Assembly: GCA_038746265.1 (NCBI GenBank)
Contig: JBCDKU010000001.1
Location: forward strand, 93,907 to 157,906
DNA from: JBCBKP01 sp038746265
Lineage (GTDB): Bacteria > Planctomycetota > Phycisphaerae > Phycisphaerales > UBA1924
Length of the DNA stretch: 64,000 nt
Direction of reading: 5' to 3'
Shown here piece after piece: positions 42,466 through 51,459 of this stretch; the first letter of the stretch is position 1, and every line of letters begins with the position of its first letter. The translations under genes and the position numbers were made by a program. The notes under the pieces were generated by a model. The model did not search any database and was not told the DNA's origin. It saw only the letters and a program-made list of their open reading frames with translations.

Positions 42466-43649
42466 GACTCGACCTTCTGGGCACGCTGGCGGCGCTGACG
42501 GCCGCATCGACATGCCTCGCGCAGCCCGATGACCTCGACCGAGCAGCGGAGCTTGAGCTCTCCCGCGGCGGCTGGGCCCCGGCGGCGCGCGGCGCAGGCG
42601 AGACGCCCAGGACATTCCGACCCGCCCCGATCGCGGGCGAGAACGGCGCCTCGCTGCGCGTGACGGGCTTCATCCACTACCGCTGGTTCAACAACTTCAG
42701 GCAGCAACAGGACTCCGACAACGACTTCACCACGGGCACCGAGTTCCGCCGCGTCCGCACGGTGTTCCAGGGCCGCCTGAATGACCGCGTCGCATACAAG
42801 ATCGAGGGCGAGGCCAACAACGGCGTCTCACGGCTCTTCGAGGCGTGGGCGTCGTACAGAATCGACGACAACTGGCGCCTCAAGCTGGGCCAGTTCCGGA
42901 ACCACTTCAGCCGTGTGCGCCAGACGAGCGCTACGGCGCTGCAGCTCGTCGATCGCGCGATCCTCAACTACGAAGTCCAGCCCCAGATGTTCATCCGCAC
43001 GCAGGGTGTCGAGCTCCGCTACCGCGACGACGAGCAGCTCTTCGCCGTCATGCTCAACGAGGGCTCCCGAGGCGTGAACACCACGTTCACCGATGACGAG
43101 GTCGATTACGCCTTCACCGTCCGCTACGACCGCCGCCTCGCGGGGCCCTTCGATCCCACGAGCCCGCTCAGCTCGCCGCGCGGCTCGGCCTTCGCGGCGA
43201 TGGTCGGCGCGGGCTTCCACTATCAAGAGGGCGAGGACGCCGTCGGCGAGCGGGCCGCGTGGACCGTGGACGGCAGCGTTCTCGGCGACGGCTGGTCCGT
43301 GCACGCCGCGTACGAGGGCCACTCCGCCGAGGACCTCAACGCGATCGGCGAGCCCGAGCTCATCAACGGCTTCTTCGTGCAGGGCGGCGTCTTCGTGACC
43401 GACCGCCTCGAGCTCGCCGCCCGCTACGAGCACGCGTGGACCTCCGACGACGACGACACGCTCAGCCTGATCACCCTCGGCTTCAACTACTTCATCTACG
43501 GGCAGGCGCTCAAGCTCTCGTCCGATGTGGTCATCGGGCTCGAGCCCGTGAGCGGCACGTTCGCACGGCGGGCCGACGGCATCCTGATCGACGAACCGGG
43601 CGAGGACGGCCAGATCGCCTGGCGCACGCAGATCCAGCTCGTGTTCTGA
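42462..43649 (+). CDS. Outer-membrane phosphate-selective porin-like protein
   Basis: A 395-residue exported protein with signal peptide (residues 1-20, LLGTLAALTAASTCLA). The rest alternates hydrophobic and polar residues as in a beta-barrel, with blocks typical of the OprO/OprP family: SLRVTGFIHYRWFNNF, FRRVRTVFQGRLNDRVAYKI, LKLGQFRNHFSR and a final Phe (IQLVF). The ATG overlaps the glnS stop, suggesting translational coupling of a synthetase with a porin, an odd pairing that may just reflect compact packing. Confidence 0.85.
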
Positions 43650-43676
43650 GCACCGGGCGACCGCTCTGCACCAAAT

Positions 43677-43746
43677 GTGGGACGGGCTTCCAGCCCGTCT
43701 CATAGGGGAATCAACGCCGCTCGGACGGGCAGGATGCCCGTCCCAC
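43677..43746. repeat. REP family B pair copy 1
   Basis: Two facing hairpins: GTGGGACGGGCTTCCAGCCC (43677-43696, then GTCTC) and GCTCGGACGGGCAGGATGCC (43718-43737, then CGTCCCAC). Stems are GACGGGC / GCCCGTC with four-base or five-base loops. The same 70-base unit occurs at 47173-47243 (inverted) and 63371-63440. Confidence 0.88.
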
Positions 43747-43794
43747 TGTCCAGCAGTTCGATCACATGCCAGCCACACGGACTACCCTCCGCCC

Positions 43795-44712
43795 ATGAGC
43801 CTGATCGCGACCGGTACCGTTGGCATCGACTCCATCTACACCCCTGACGGCGAGCACCGCGAGGCCGTCATCGGCGGCAGCTGCGCCCACTTCTGCGTCG
43901 CCGCTCAGGCGTTCGGGCCCGTGCGGCTCGTAAGTGTTGTCGGCGAAGACTTCCCCGAGGATCTCTACGCCCAGCTCGCCGCCTTTGAGAACATCGACCT
44001 CGCCGGCCTCGAACGCCGCGCGGGCTCGAAGACCTTCCGCTGGGGCGGCAAGTACCAGGAGAACATGGACGACCGCGAGACGCTCTTCACCGAGCTGGGT
44101 GTCTACGGCGAGGGCGAGGCGCCCATCACCATCCCCGATGCGCACAAGGACTCCAAAACGCTCTTCTGCGGCAACGCCCACCCGGCCGCCCAGATGCACG
44201 CGATGGACCAGCTCCCGGACACAACGCTCGTGGTCGCCGACACGATGAACCTCTGGATCGAGATCGCCGCCGAGCCGCTGCGGGAGCTGCTGACGCGCGT
44301 GGACGGGCTCGTGCTCAACTACGAGGAAGCCGAGCAGCTCACGGGCGAGCGCGGCGCGGTCCGCGCGGGCAAGGCGATCCTCGAGAAGGGCCCGAAGTTC
44401 GTGATCGTCAAGAAGGGCGAACACGGCGCGCTGCTGATCCACCGCGAGGGCCTTGCCGCGCTGCCCGCGTACCCCGCCGACCGCGTTGTCGATCCGACCG
44501 GCGCGGGCGACTCCTTCGCGGGCGGGCTGATGGCGCACCTCGCCGAGACGGGCGACGCGAGCTTCGACAACCTCCGCGGCGCGATGGCCAAGGGCACCGT
44601 GATCGCGAGCTACAACATCGAGGACTTCAGCTTCGAGCGCATCGCTCGGCTCACCTCGGACGAGCTGCAGAAGCGGTATGCCGACTACGTCTCGATGATC
44701 CGTCTCGACTGA
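43795..44712 (+). CDS. PfkB-family carbohydrate kinase
   Basis: A 305-residue ribokinase-like enzyme. Seen are the N-terminal GGSCAHFCVAAQAFG substrate region, the GEDFPED segment, and the C-terminal PfkB signature DPTGAGDSFAGGLMAHL with the catalytic Asp. GKYQENMDDRET resembles the lid. The substrate is not evident; adenosine, ribose, fructose or inositol kinases all share this layout. Its start (43795) is 49 bases after the family B repeat. A methyltransferase gene follows after 11 bases. Confidence 0.9.
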   Translation: MSLIATGTVGIDSIYTPDGEHREAVIGGSCAHFCVAAQAFGPVRLVSVVGEDFPEDLYAQLAAFENIDLAGLERRAGSKTFRWGGKYQENMDDRETLFTELGVYGEGEAPITIPDAHKDSKTLFCGNAHPAAQMHAMDQLPDTTLVVADTMNLWIEIAAEPLRELLTRVDGLVLNYEEAEQLTGERGAVRAGKAILEKGPKFVIVKKGEHGALLIHREGLAALPAYPADRVVDPTGAGDSFAGGLMAHLAETGDASFDNLRGAMAKGTVIASYNIEDFSFERIARLTSDELQKRYADYVSMIRLD

Positions 44713-44723
44713 ATGAGTGTCTC

Positions 44724-45389
44724 ATGGCGAAGGACCGCAGCTACCTGAGGCCCTACGAGGACGCCGTCGAGCAGGGCGGGGCGAAGTGGGAAGCGCTGCT
44801 CTGGAAGAGCGAGAAGGCGCAGTACCTCCGCTTCGACGCGCTCACGCGGCTGACGCACCCCAAGAACCTCGTCGTCGCCGACCTGGGCTGCGGGCTCGCC
44901 GACTTCGCGAAGTGGCTCGACATGCGCAAGCTCAAGGTGGCCGAGTACATCGGCGTCGAGGGCGTCGAGGAACTCGCCAAGCGCGCCAACCAGACTCTCG
45001 CCAAGCTCCCGCTCAAGGCCGACGTCCTCCACCTCGACTTCGTGGGTGACGAGAGCGTCTTCCGCGCCCTCGTTGATATCCGCAAGGCAGGCTGCCTGCT
45101 CTTCTCGGGCTCGCTCAACACCCTCAAGCAGAAGGACGCCGAGAAGGTCCTCGACCGCGCCTGGAAAGCCCTCGAGCGCTTCGGCGGCCCCGGCGCGACG
45201 CTCGGCTTCAACTTCCTCTCCGACCGCCACCACGGCACCAAGACGGGCCCGACCGGCCCCGCCCACCGCTACGACACCCTCAAAATGATCCGCTGGGCCC
45301 TCGACCGCACGCCCATCGTCCGCTTCGACCAGGCCTACCTCGAGGGCCACGACGCCACGATCGCGATGGTCGTCCCGCCCGAGGGGTGA
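44724..45389 (+). CDS. SAM-dependent methyltransferase
   Basis: A 221-residue class I methyltransferase. The SAM motif I is VVADLGCGLADFAKWL, followed by EYIGVEGVEELAKRAN (motif II with acidic end) and ADVLHLDFVGDES (motif III). No substrate domain is evident; the C-terminal DTLKMIRWALDRTPIVRFD is typical of small-molecule or rRNA enzymes. GGCGCACC is not seen as a ribosome site; ATG at 44724 follows the kinase stop by 11 bases, so the two are likely co-translated. Confidence 0.85.
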   Translation: MAKDRSYLRPYEDAVEQGGAKWEALLWKSEKAQYLRFDALTRLTHPKNLVVADLGCGLADFAKWLDMRKLKVAEYIGVEGVEELAKRANQTLAKLPLKADVLHLDFVGDESVFRALVDIRKAGCLLFSGSLNTLKQKDAEKVLDRAWKALERFGGPGATLGFNFLSDRHHGTKTGPTGPAHRYDTLKMIRWALDRTPIVRFDQAYLEGHDATIAMVVPPEG

Positions 45390-45421
45390 GACCGCCCGAA
45401 GCCGCGTACCATCGCGGCACC

Positions 45422-46162
45422 ATGGCCACCATCCTCGTCTGCCAGCACGAACGCATCGAGACCCCCGGACGCCTCGGGATCACCCTCCGCGACCACGGGT
45501 TCAAGCTCGATATCCGCCACCTCGACAAGCCCGCGTCCGAGGGCGGGGACACCCTCCCCGCCAACATGGACGACCACGCCGGCATCATCTCGATGGGCGG
45601 GCTCGCCAATGTGGGCGACATGACCGAGTGGATGCAGCCCGAGCTCAACCTCATCCGCCAGGCTCACGAGCGCGAGCTGCCGACCATCGGCATCTGCCTC
45701 GGCGCCCAGATGATCGCCCGCGCCCTCGGCGGCGAGGTCGGGCAGATGCCGGGCGGCCCTGAAGCCGGCTTCCTCCCGATCAGCGTGCAGCACACCGGAC
45801 AGACCCACCCGCTACTCGCGGGCATCCGCTGGAACCACCACCAGTTCCACACGCACTACCAGGAAGTCACCACACTCCCCGACGGCGCGCAGCTCCTCGC
45901 CTCGAGCGCGGCCTGCAAGAACCAGATGTTCGTCGCCGGCATCCGCACGATCGGAGTCCAGTTCCACTTCGAGTGCGACCGCCCGATGATCGACGCGTTC
46001 TACAACCAGCAGCCCCAGCCCTTCGAGGCCGCCGGCATCTCGTCGGACGATCTCGCCAAGCAGTGCGACGATCACTACGCCACCTACGCGCGGCTCTCGG
46101 ACCGCCTGTGCGTGAACCTCGCGAGCTTCGCGTTCACGTTCGAAGAGCTGCTCGGGGCCTGA
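45422..46162 (+). CDS. Class I glutamine amidotransferase-like protein
   Basis: A 246-residue GATase1 domain protein. The nucleophile elbow is TIGICLGAQMIARALGG (Cys), the catalytic His lies in GVQFHFECDRP. SMGGLANVGD at the start of the fold replaces the GGP-type block of GuaA. Stand-alone members hydrolyse glutamine or gamma-glutamyl compounds for an unidentified partner. It sits in a plus-strand run between the methyltransferase and the DNA glycosylase genes. Confidence 0.85.
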   Translation: MATILVCQHERIETPGRLGITLRDHGFKLDIRHLDKPASEGGDTLPANMDDHAGIISMGGLANVGDMTEWMQPELNLIRQAHERELPTIGICLGAQMIARALGGEVGQMPGGPEAGFLPISVQHTGQTHPLLAGIRWNHHQFHTHYQEVTTLPDGAQLLASSAACKNQMFVAGIRTIGVQFHFECDRPMIDAFYNQQPQPFEAAGISSDDLAKQCDDHYATYARLSDRLCVNLASFAFTFEELLGA

Positions 46163-46182
46163 GCAAGCCCCACCCTGTCTCC

Positions 46183-47136
46183 ATGCCAGGAACCCGACTC
46201 ACCTTGAGCCCGCCCGCGGACTTCGACCTCGCGCGCGACGTCTGCAGCTACGGCTACTTCATCCTCGCGCCCAACCACTGGCTCCCCGAGAAACGCGCCC
46301 TCACACGCCCGCTCGATCTCCCGGGCGGCCCCGCACTGTGCACCATCACCCAACCCAAGCACACGCTCACCGCGCGCTTCGACCGCACGCTCGACCGCGC
46401 CGAGCAAGCCGAGGCCCGAGCTCAGATCACGCGCATGCTGCGACTCGACGAGACCGAAGCCGACCTCCGCGCGTTCCACACTATCGACAGACGCTGGAAA
46501 CGCTCGGGCCGCGGCAGGCTCTTCCGAAGCCCCACGCTCTTCGAGGACGTCATCAAGACCGTCACCAGCTGCAACGTCGCCTGGCCCAGCACGATCAACA
46601 TGAACTACCGCCTCTGCGACGTGCTCGGCAGAAAGACCCCCACCGGCACGCCCACCTTTCCGAGCGCGAAGAAAGTCGCCCGCACCCGCGTGGGCACGCT
46701 CCGGGCCCGCTGCCGCGTGGGCTACCGCGACCAGCGGATGGTGGACCTCGCCAGGCTCTTTGCCAAGGGCGCGATCGACGAGTCCTGGCTCACCGACCCC
46801 GCGACCGACGACACCGACGTCTTCGCCTTCCTCAAGACCCTCCCCGGCATCGGCCCCTACGCCGCCGGCAACATCATGCAGCTGCTCGGCCGCTACAGCT
46901 TCCTCGCGCTCGACACCGAATCGGTCCGCCACGGCAAGACCGTCCTCGGCATGACCGGCACCGACCGCGCGATCTTGAAGCAGGTCGCCGACCACTTCGA
47001 GCCGTTCGGCGACCACAAGTTCCGGAGCTACTGGTTCGAGCTCTGGCAGTACTACGAAGACAAACGCGGCCCCGCACAAGACTGGGACCGCGAGACGACC
47101 GGGCGGACGTTCACGGCTGCGCTGCTCAAAGACTGA
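46183..47136 (+). CDS. HhH-GPD family DNA glycosylase
   Basis: A 317-residue base-excision repair protein. The helix-hairpin-helix is LKTLPGIGPYAAGNIMQLLG and the catalytic Asp is in FLALDTESVRHG, as in AlkA/OGG1-type enzymes. An N-terminal beta-domain (FDLARDVCSYGYFIL, ALCTITQPKHTLTARF) resembles OGG1/AlkA-like glycosylases. Base specificity cannot be read. The Lys of bifunctional OGG1 (about 19 residues before the Asp) is not present at that spot (Ala/Gly-rich), suggesting a monofunctional enzyme. Confidence 0.85.
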   Translation: MPGTRLTLSPPADFDLARDVCSYGYFILAPNHWLPEKRALTRPLDLPGGPALCTITQPKHTLTARFDRTLDRAEQAEARAQITRMLRLDETEADLRAFHTIDRRWKRSGRGRLFRSPTLFEDVIKTVTSCNVAWPSTINMNYRLCDVLGRKTPTGTPTFPSAKKVARTRVGTLRARCRVGYRDQRMVDLARLFAKGAIDESWLTDPATDDTDVFAFLKTLPGIGPYAAGNIMQLLGRYSFLALDTESVRHGKTVLGMTGTDRAILKQVADHFEPFGDHKFRSYWFELWQYYEDKRGPAQDWDRETTGRTFTAALLKD

Positions 47137-47172
47137 TCGGCGGATGTCTCAACAAGCATCAGCGGAGCTTCA

Positions 47173-47243
47173 GTGGGACGGGCATCCTGCCCGTCCGAGC
47201 GGCATCGAATGGTTCAGAGAGACGGGCTGGAAGCCCGTCCCAC
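47173..47243. repeat. REP family B pair copy 2
   Basis: GTGGGACGGGCATCCTGCCC (from 47173) and GACGGGCTGGAAGCCCGTCC (to 47240, then CAC). This is the 70-base unit of 43677-43746 in inverted orientation. It separates the DNA glycosylase gene and the convergent zinc-ribbon membrane protein gene. Confidence 0.88.
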
Positions 47244-47272
47244 CTTGATCCTTCACGCAAGTTCATAGCGAT

Positions 47273-47698
47273 CTAGAACACCACCGCCCCCACACACCCA
47301 AGCACCGCCAGCATCATCAGCCCGATCGGCGTCCACGCGAGCCACAGCGCGAGCGTGTACCGCCAGCGCGGCCACTCCATCGCCTTCTCCGCCTGATCGT
47401 CGAGCCACGCCGCGCCCGCGAAGATCACCGCGGGCACGATCCATGGGCCGATGAGCAGCGCCAGCACCACCCACAACGCACCGACCGTCTCGCCCACCAG
47501 CACCGGCAGCGAGATCGAGGCAAACGTCGAGAACAAGAGCGAAATCAGACCCGCGACCGAAAGCGCCCCCACCGCCGCCTCGTGCTTGCGCACACGCCGG
47601 GGCCTCACATACTCCAGGGGCTTCACGCCGCACTCGGGGCAGCGGTCCTGCGCAAGCCCCGTCAGGTCATACTGACAACTCGGGCAGCGCGAGGGCAT
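47273..47698 (-). CDS. Zinc-ribbon membrane protein
   Basis: A 141-residue protein starting MPSRCPSCQYDLTGL. The N-terminus is a CPxC...CPECG zinc ribbon (C-x2-C-x11-C-x2-C), followed by a basic stretch (RPRRVRKHE) and three or four membrane helices. A longer reading from a GTG at 47728 is possible but ATG at 47698 starts exactly at the ribbon. Related ribbon-plus-helices proteins occur at 50842, 55402 and 57755. Function unknown. Confidence 0.75.
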   Translation of the reverse strand: MPSRCPSCQYDLTGLAQDRCPECGVKPLEYVRPRRVRKHEAAVGALSVAGLISLLFSTFASISLPVLVGETVGALWVVLALLIGPWIVPAVIFAGAAWLDDQAEKAMEWPRWRYTLALWLAWTPIGLMMLAVLGCVGAVVF

Positions 47699-47826
47699 CC
47701 GGGGGGATCTGGCGCTGAACGATGTCACGCCGCCACCCCGCGAGCAAGGTCACGAATCCGAGCTGGTGTGCGTGCTGCCGCCATGACTCAACGCCACGGT
47801 ACGCGATCACGGCTCCGCGACGCGTC

Positions 47827-50235
47827 CTAAGCCGGCTTCGCCTCGATCCGTTCGCCCGACTCGGGCTTCCCGGACTTCTCACTCTTCTCGGGCTTCTCGC
47901 CGGCCGGGTACTTGATCCGCCCGTGATAGATCGCCGAGACCGACTTGCTGATCGATTCCACGATCGTCTGCAGCTCGCGGAACGTCAGGTCGCAATCATC
48001 GAACTGCCCGTCCGCGAGCCGCTTCGTCGCCAGCTCGCGCACCAGCGCATCGATCCGGCTCGGCGTCGGCTCCGGGATCGACCGCGTCGCCGACTCCACC
48101 GCGTCCGCCAGCATCAGGATCGCGACCTCCTTCGTCCGCGGCTTCGGGCCCGGGTACCGGTAGTCGATCTCGTCCGGCTCGCGGATCGGCTCGGCCTTCA
48201 CCACCTCGGTCTTCACGGGCTCGTGGTTCTGCTCGGCGCCCTCGCCGTCCTTCGCCGCCTGCTGCTTCGCGCGGTGGTAGAAGTACTCGACGAGCGTCGT
48301 GCCGTGATGCCCCTCGACAAAGTGATGCAGGGGCTTGGGAAGCCGGTACTCCCGCGCCATCTCAAGGCCGTCCTTGACGTGCCCCACGATCACAAGCAGG
48401 CTCATCGCCGGGCTCAGCTTGTCGTGCCGGTTGGGCCCGCCCGAGTGGTTCTCGACGAAGTACTCGGGCTTGGACATCTTCCCGACGTCGTGGTACAGCG
48501 CGCCGACGTAGGTCATCAGCGAGTCCGCGCCGATCGCGTCAGCAGCGGCCTCGGAGATACTCGCGACGTTGAGCGAGTGGTTGTACGTGCCCGGCGCCCG
48601 CTGCTGCAGCTCGCGGAGCAGTTCGTTCTTCGGGTCGCGCAGCTCGATCAGCGTCATCCCCGTCGCGATCGAGAACACCCGCTCGATCGTGGGCAGCAGG
48701 AACAGCGTCATCCCGCCCGCGATCAGCGCCGCCGCGCCCGCGACCGCCGCGGATCCGAGCGTCTCCATGAGCGAGGCCGTCCCGACCGGCAGCAGCACGG
48801 GCCACAGGATCAGCCGTGCGCCCGTCAGCGTCGCGCCGGTCCACACGCTCGTCCCGACGAGGCTCCGCCGGTCGCGGATCTCGGGCAGCCGCCAGATCGC
48901 CATCCCGATGCCGAGCAGCAGCACGACGTACTCGATCAATTCGCGGTCCGTCGCGAAACACACCAGGACCGCCGCGACCGACCCGACCGCCATCGCCGTC
49001 CGCTGGCCGTACGCGATGACCATCATCAGCACCACCAGCAGCACCGGCAGCGTGATCCCGAACACCGCGAACCGCGGCTCCGCGACCGCCACCACGCACG
49101 CGATCACCGTCGCCGACGCGATCAGCCCCGCGATCCACGCAACACGCTGCGGCCGCTTCGCGACCTTCGTCACGAACGTCGCGATGTACCCGCCCAGCAC
49201 ACCCGCCAGCACCGCGACCGTCGCGAACGCCCCGCCCCGCTCCGCCCACGTCAGCCAGCCCAGCCCGGTCTCCGCGCGGAACGACCGCGTCTCCTTGAGT
49301 TCCTGCGCGAGCATCGCGACGCGGTCCGACTCGACCACGTCGCCCTCGTTGAAGATCACCTGACCCACCGAGCGCTGGTCCACAACCTCCGCGACCTGCG
49401 ACGCAGCCGCCTGCTGCCGCTCCTCGGTCAGCGCAAGATCCAGCGTCGCCGTCGGCTCCTGATACGTCGCGAGCCACGCCGTCACCGCCTGCGCCCGCTC
49501 CGCCTCGAACCCCGCGTTCGCCACGAGCCGGCTCAGCCGCGCCCGCTTTTGCTGCTGATCCTCAAGGTTGATCGCCTGATCCCGCGGGATCAGCGTCGTG
49601 ACGTTCTCGCCCGACACCAACTCCACCTGCCGGCTTCGCCCGATCTGCGTCGCCGCGACGTAGCTCGCCGGCTCGAGCAGCGGGTTCCGCCGCAGCACGT
49701 CCCCGAGCCGATCAACCCGCCGCGACCACGTCGCCGCCTGGGGCTCCGCCGCCGCCGCCTTGAGGGCCGAGAGCCGGGGCTCTGTGAGCTGCGTGCGATC
49801 ACGGAACGCCCGATCGACATCCTCCAGATTCCCCGCCGCCACCAGCTGGGCCGGCATCGCACGCACCGCGCCCGTGATCGACTGGATCGACGCGTCCGAA
49901 AGCCGCAGCACCTGCGGCGTCGCCAGCCGAGCCGCGTCCCGCTCCTGCTCCGTCCGCTGCGCGTTGGGCGCGTCGAACTGCACCCGGACCGTCCGAGTCT
50001 CCGGCGCGACCATCCCCGCCGCGATGAGCGGCTGCTCCCGCGTCCACGCCGTCACGACGCCGACCACGGTCACGAACACCACCCCGATCAGGAGCCCCCA
50101 GCCGAACGCCGGCGTCGCGAGCATGTCCACCGCCAGCTCCGCCAGCGGGCGCACCCGCCGCCGAGGCACCGTCCGGCGGGGACGGCTGCCCTTGCGCAGC
50201 AGCACGTTCCGGTTCTTGCTCGACTTCTCAGCCAT
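47827..50235 (-). CDS. 7TM receptor-type HD phosphohydrolase (PgpH-like)
   Basis: An 802-residue integral membrane protein of the 7TMR-HD family. After an N-terminal cytoplasmic basic segment and first helix (residues about 45-65) comes a large extracytoplasmic domain, then about seven helices (about 330-560), then a cytoplasmic HD domain with YNHSLNVASISEAAADAIG and ALYHDVGKMSKPEYFVENH as metal sites and MLADAVESATRS near the end. PgpH of Listeria, with the same layout, degrades cyclic di-AMP, so this enzyme probably does too. The C-terminal tail is Lys/Glu-rich. No cyclase gene is near. Confidence 0.9.
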   Translation of the reverse strand: MAEKSSKNRNVLLRKGSRPRRTVPRRRVRPLAELAVDMLATPAFGWGLLIGVVFVTVVGVVTAWTREQPLIAAGMVAPETRTVRVQFDAPNAQRTEQERDAARLATPQVLRLSDASIQSITGAVRAMPAQLVAAGNLEDVDRAFRDRTQLTEPRLSALKAAAAEPQAATWSRRVDRLGDVLRRNPLLEPASYVAATQIGRSRQVELVSGENVTTLIPRDQAINLEDQQQKRARLSRLVANAGFEAERAQAVTAWLATYQEPTATLDLALTEERQQAAASQVAEVVDQRSVGQVIFNEGDVVESDRVAMLAQELKETRSFRAETGLGWLTWAERGGAFATVAVLAGVLGGYIATFVTKVAKRPQRVAWIAGLIASATVIACVVAVAEPRFAVFGITLPVLLVVLMMVIAYGQRTAMAVGSVAAVLVCFATDRELIEYVVLLLGIGMAIWRLPEIRDRRSLVGTSVWTGATLTGARLILWPVLLPVGTASLMETLGSAAVAGAAALIAGGMTLFLLPTIERVFSIATGMTLIELRDPKNELLRELQQRAPGTYNHSLNVASISEAAADAIGADSLMTYVGALYHDVGKMSKPEYFVENHSGGPNRHDKLSPAMSLLVIVGHVKDGLEMAREYRLPKPLHHFVEGHHGTTLVEYFYHRAKQQAAKDGEGAEQNHEPVKTEVVKAEPIREPDEIDYRYPGPKPRTKEVAILMLADAVESATRSIPEPTPSRIDALVRELATKRLADGQFDDCDLTFRELQTIVESISKSVSAIYHGRIKYPAGEKPEKSEKSGKPESGERIEAKPA

Positions 50236-50323
50236 GCGGGTTCTTCATCGAGACGCGAGGGCCCCTTCCGAGAGAAAGAGCGTATCCCGACTTGACCCGA
50301 AAGGGCCGTGAACCGATCAGAAT

Positions 50324-50737
50324 TCAAACATGAGTCGCCGGCACTGGCTCGGGCTCCGACTCGAGCACGACCTCGACCACTGGCTCCCGCTCCGGTCCGC
50401 CCGCATCCGGCAGCCGCCGCCACGCCGCGAGCCCGCCGCCGTAGTACAGCGCCACCAGACCGCCGATCGCCATCGCGTCCTCCGCCCCGGTCCCCGTGGA
50501 CGCGGCCGAGAAGAGCATCAGCGACAGGATCGCCAGCACCTTGTTCCCGAAGGTATGCCGCAACGCCCGGACCGGGTCCTTCCGCGCGACCATCAGCCCG
50601 ATGCCCGCGCCGAGGGCCGCGCCGATCAGCGCCCCGCGTCCGATCGAGAGCCGCATCGAGACCGACGCCTGCGCCGCGTCCGCGAGCCCGTAGGCCGCCC
50701 CCCACGCCAGCCCGAACGCCGACCAAGACATCGCCAT
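50324..50737 (-). CDS. Small membrane protein of unknown function
   Basis: A 137-residue protein with three hydrophobic segments (about residues 5-22, 31-51, 65-100), Gly/Ala-rich, and an acidic Pro/Glu-rich tail (VVLESEPEPVPATHV). The start MAMSWSAFG at 50737 is chosen; Met3 (50731) is equally possible. It lies between the PgpH-like gene (88 bases) and the zinc-ribbon gene at 50842. No family recognised. Confidence 0.5.
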   Translation of the reverse strand: MAMSWSAFGLAWGAAYGLADAAQASVSMRLSIGRGALIGAALGAGIGLMVARKDPVRALRHTFGNKVLAILSLMLFSAASTGTGAEDAMAIGGLVALYYGGGLAAWRRLPDAGGPEREPVVEVVLESEPEPVPATHV

Positions 50738-50841
50738 CTCCACCGCCCGGCGGCGCACCCCGCCCGCGAGCGACGGCTTCTCTCTCAGCGTTGCACCCTG
50801 CACCCTGACACCATGCCCGAATCGGCGCGGATTGCAAGAGA

Positions 50842-51459
50842 TCAGGACGCCCGAACCACCGTCGACTTCGATGCCGCGTCCGGTAAGGCACCGCACTCGG
50901 GGCAAACCCGATCGAGTTTGAGCCCGGTCCGGTCGTAGCCGCACGCCTGACATATGTGATCGGGCAACGCCGGCCACACGTCGGGCAGTGCGAGTGAAAT
51001 CATCCACGCAACGAAGTACGCGAGCGTCGAAAGCACGTATCCAAAGAGCATGGCGCGGGGCATGTGGTCAGCAAGATCTCCTCGGTAGCCCACAATCCAT
51101 TGCATCATGCTCAGGAGCCAGCCCAGAACGATGCAACTTGAACCAACAAGGACCGGCACAAAAAGCAAACGGCAGATGACTCGTTCGTGCTCCTTGCGAA
51201 TCAGGAACCAGCCAAAGAGCATCATGAACACCAGACCCTGAAGGAGGCCGATGATCGAGCCGAAAAACATGCCATAGATCGAGCCGCCGACGCCAACAAC
51301 GAGACCAATCATGGCGCCCGAGAGCCCGCCGATCAGCAGCAGAGACCCGAATCGCTTCGCCCTCGACAGAATCGGACGATCAAGATGCGGCATCGGGTCG
51401 CCGACGACCCGCCGTTCCCAACGAGACAGCCCTCGTCGGTACGCGAACAGCCGCATCAA
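50842..51459 (-). CDS. Membrane protein with C-terminal zinc ribbon
   Basis: A 205-residue protein with four membrane helices (about residues 38-60, 65-88, 98-118, 137-160) and a C-terminal ribbon CQACGYDRTGLKLDRVCPEC (C-x2-C, 12 residues, C-x2-C). The order is reversed relative to the 47273 and 55402 proteins, where the ribbon comes first. Its ATG overlaps the ilvE stop by four bases (ATGA), so it is translated with ilvE. Local base composition is less GC-rich than ilvE. Function unknown. Confidence 0.75.
   Translation of the reverse strand: MMRLFAYRRGLSRWERRVVGDPMPHLDRPILSRAKRFGSLLLIGGLSGAMIGLVVGVGGSIYGMFFGSIIGLLQGLVFMMLFGWFLIRKEHERVICRLLFVPVLVGSSCIVLGWLLSMMQWIVGYRGDLADHMPRAMLFGYVLSTLAYFVAWMISLALPDVWPALPDHICQACGYDRTGLKLDRVCPECGALPDAASKSTVVRAS

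Noticed and set aside
47722..50295. Plus-strand open frame of 857 codons
   Set aside because: It is the shadow of the PgpH-like gene and is composed largely of Arg, Pro, His and Asp.
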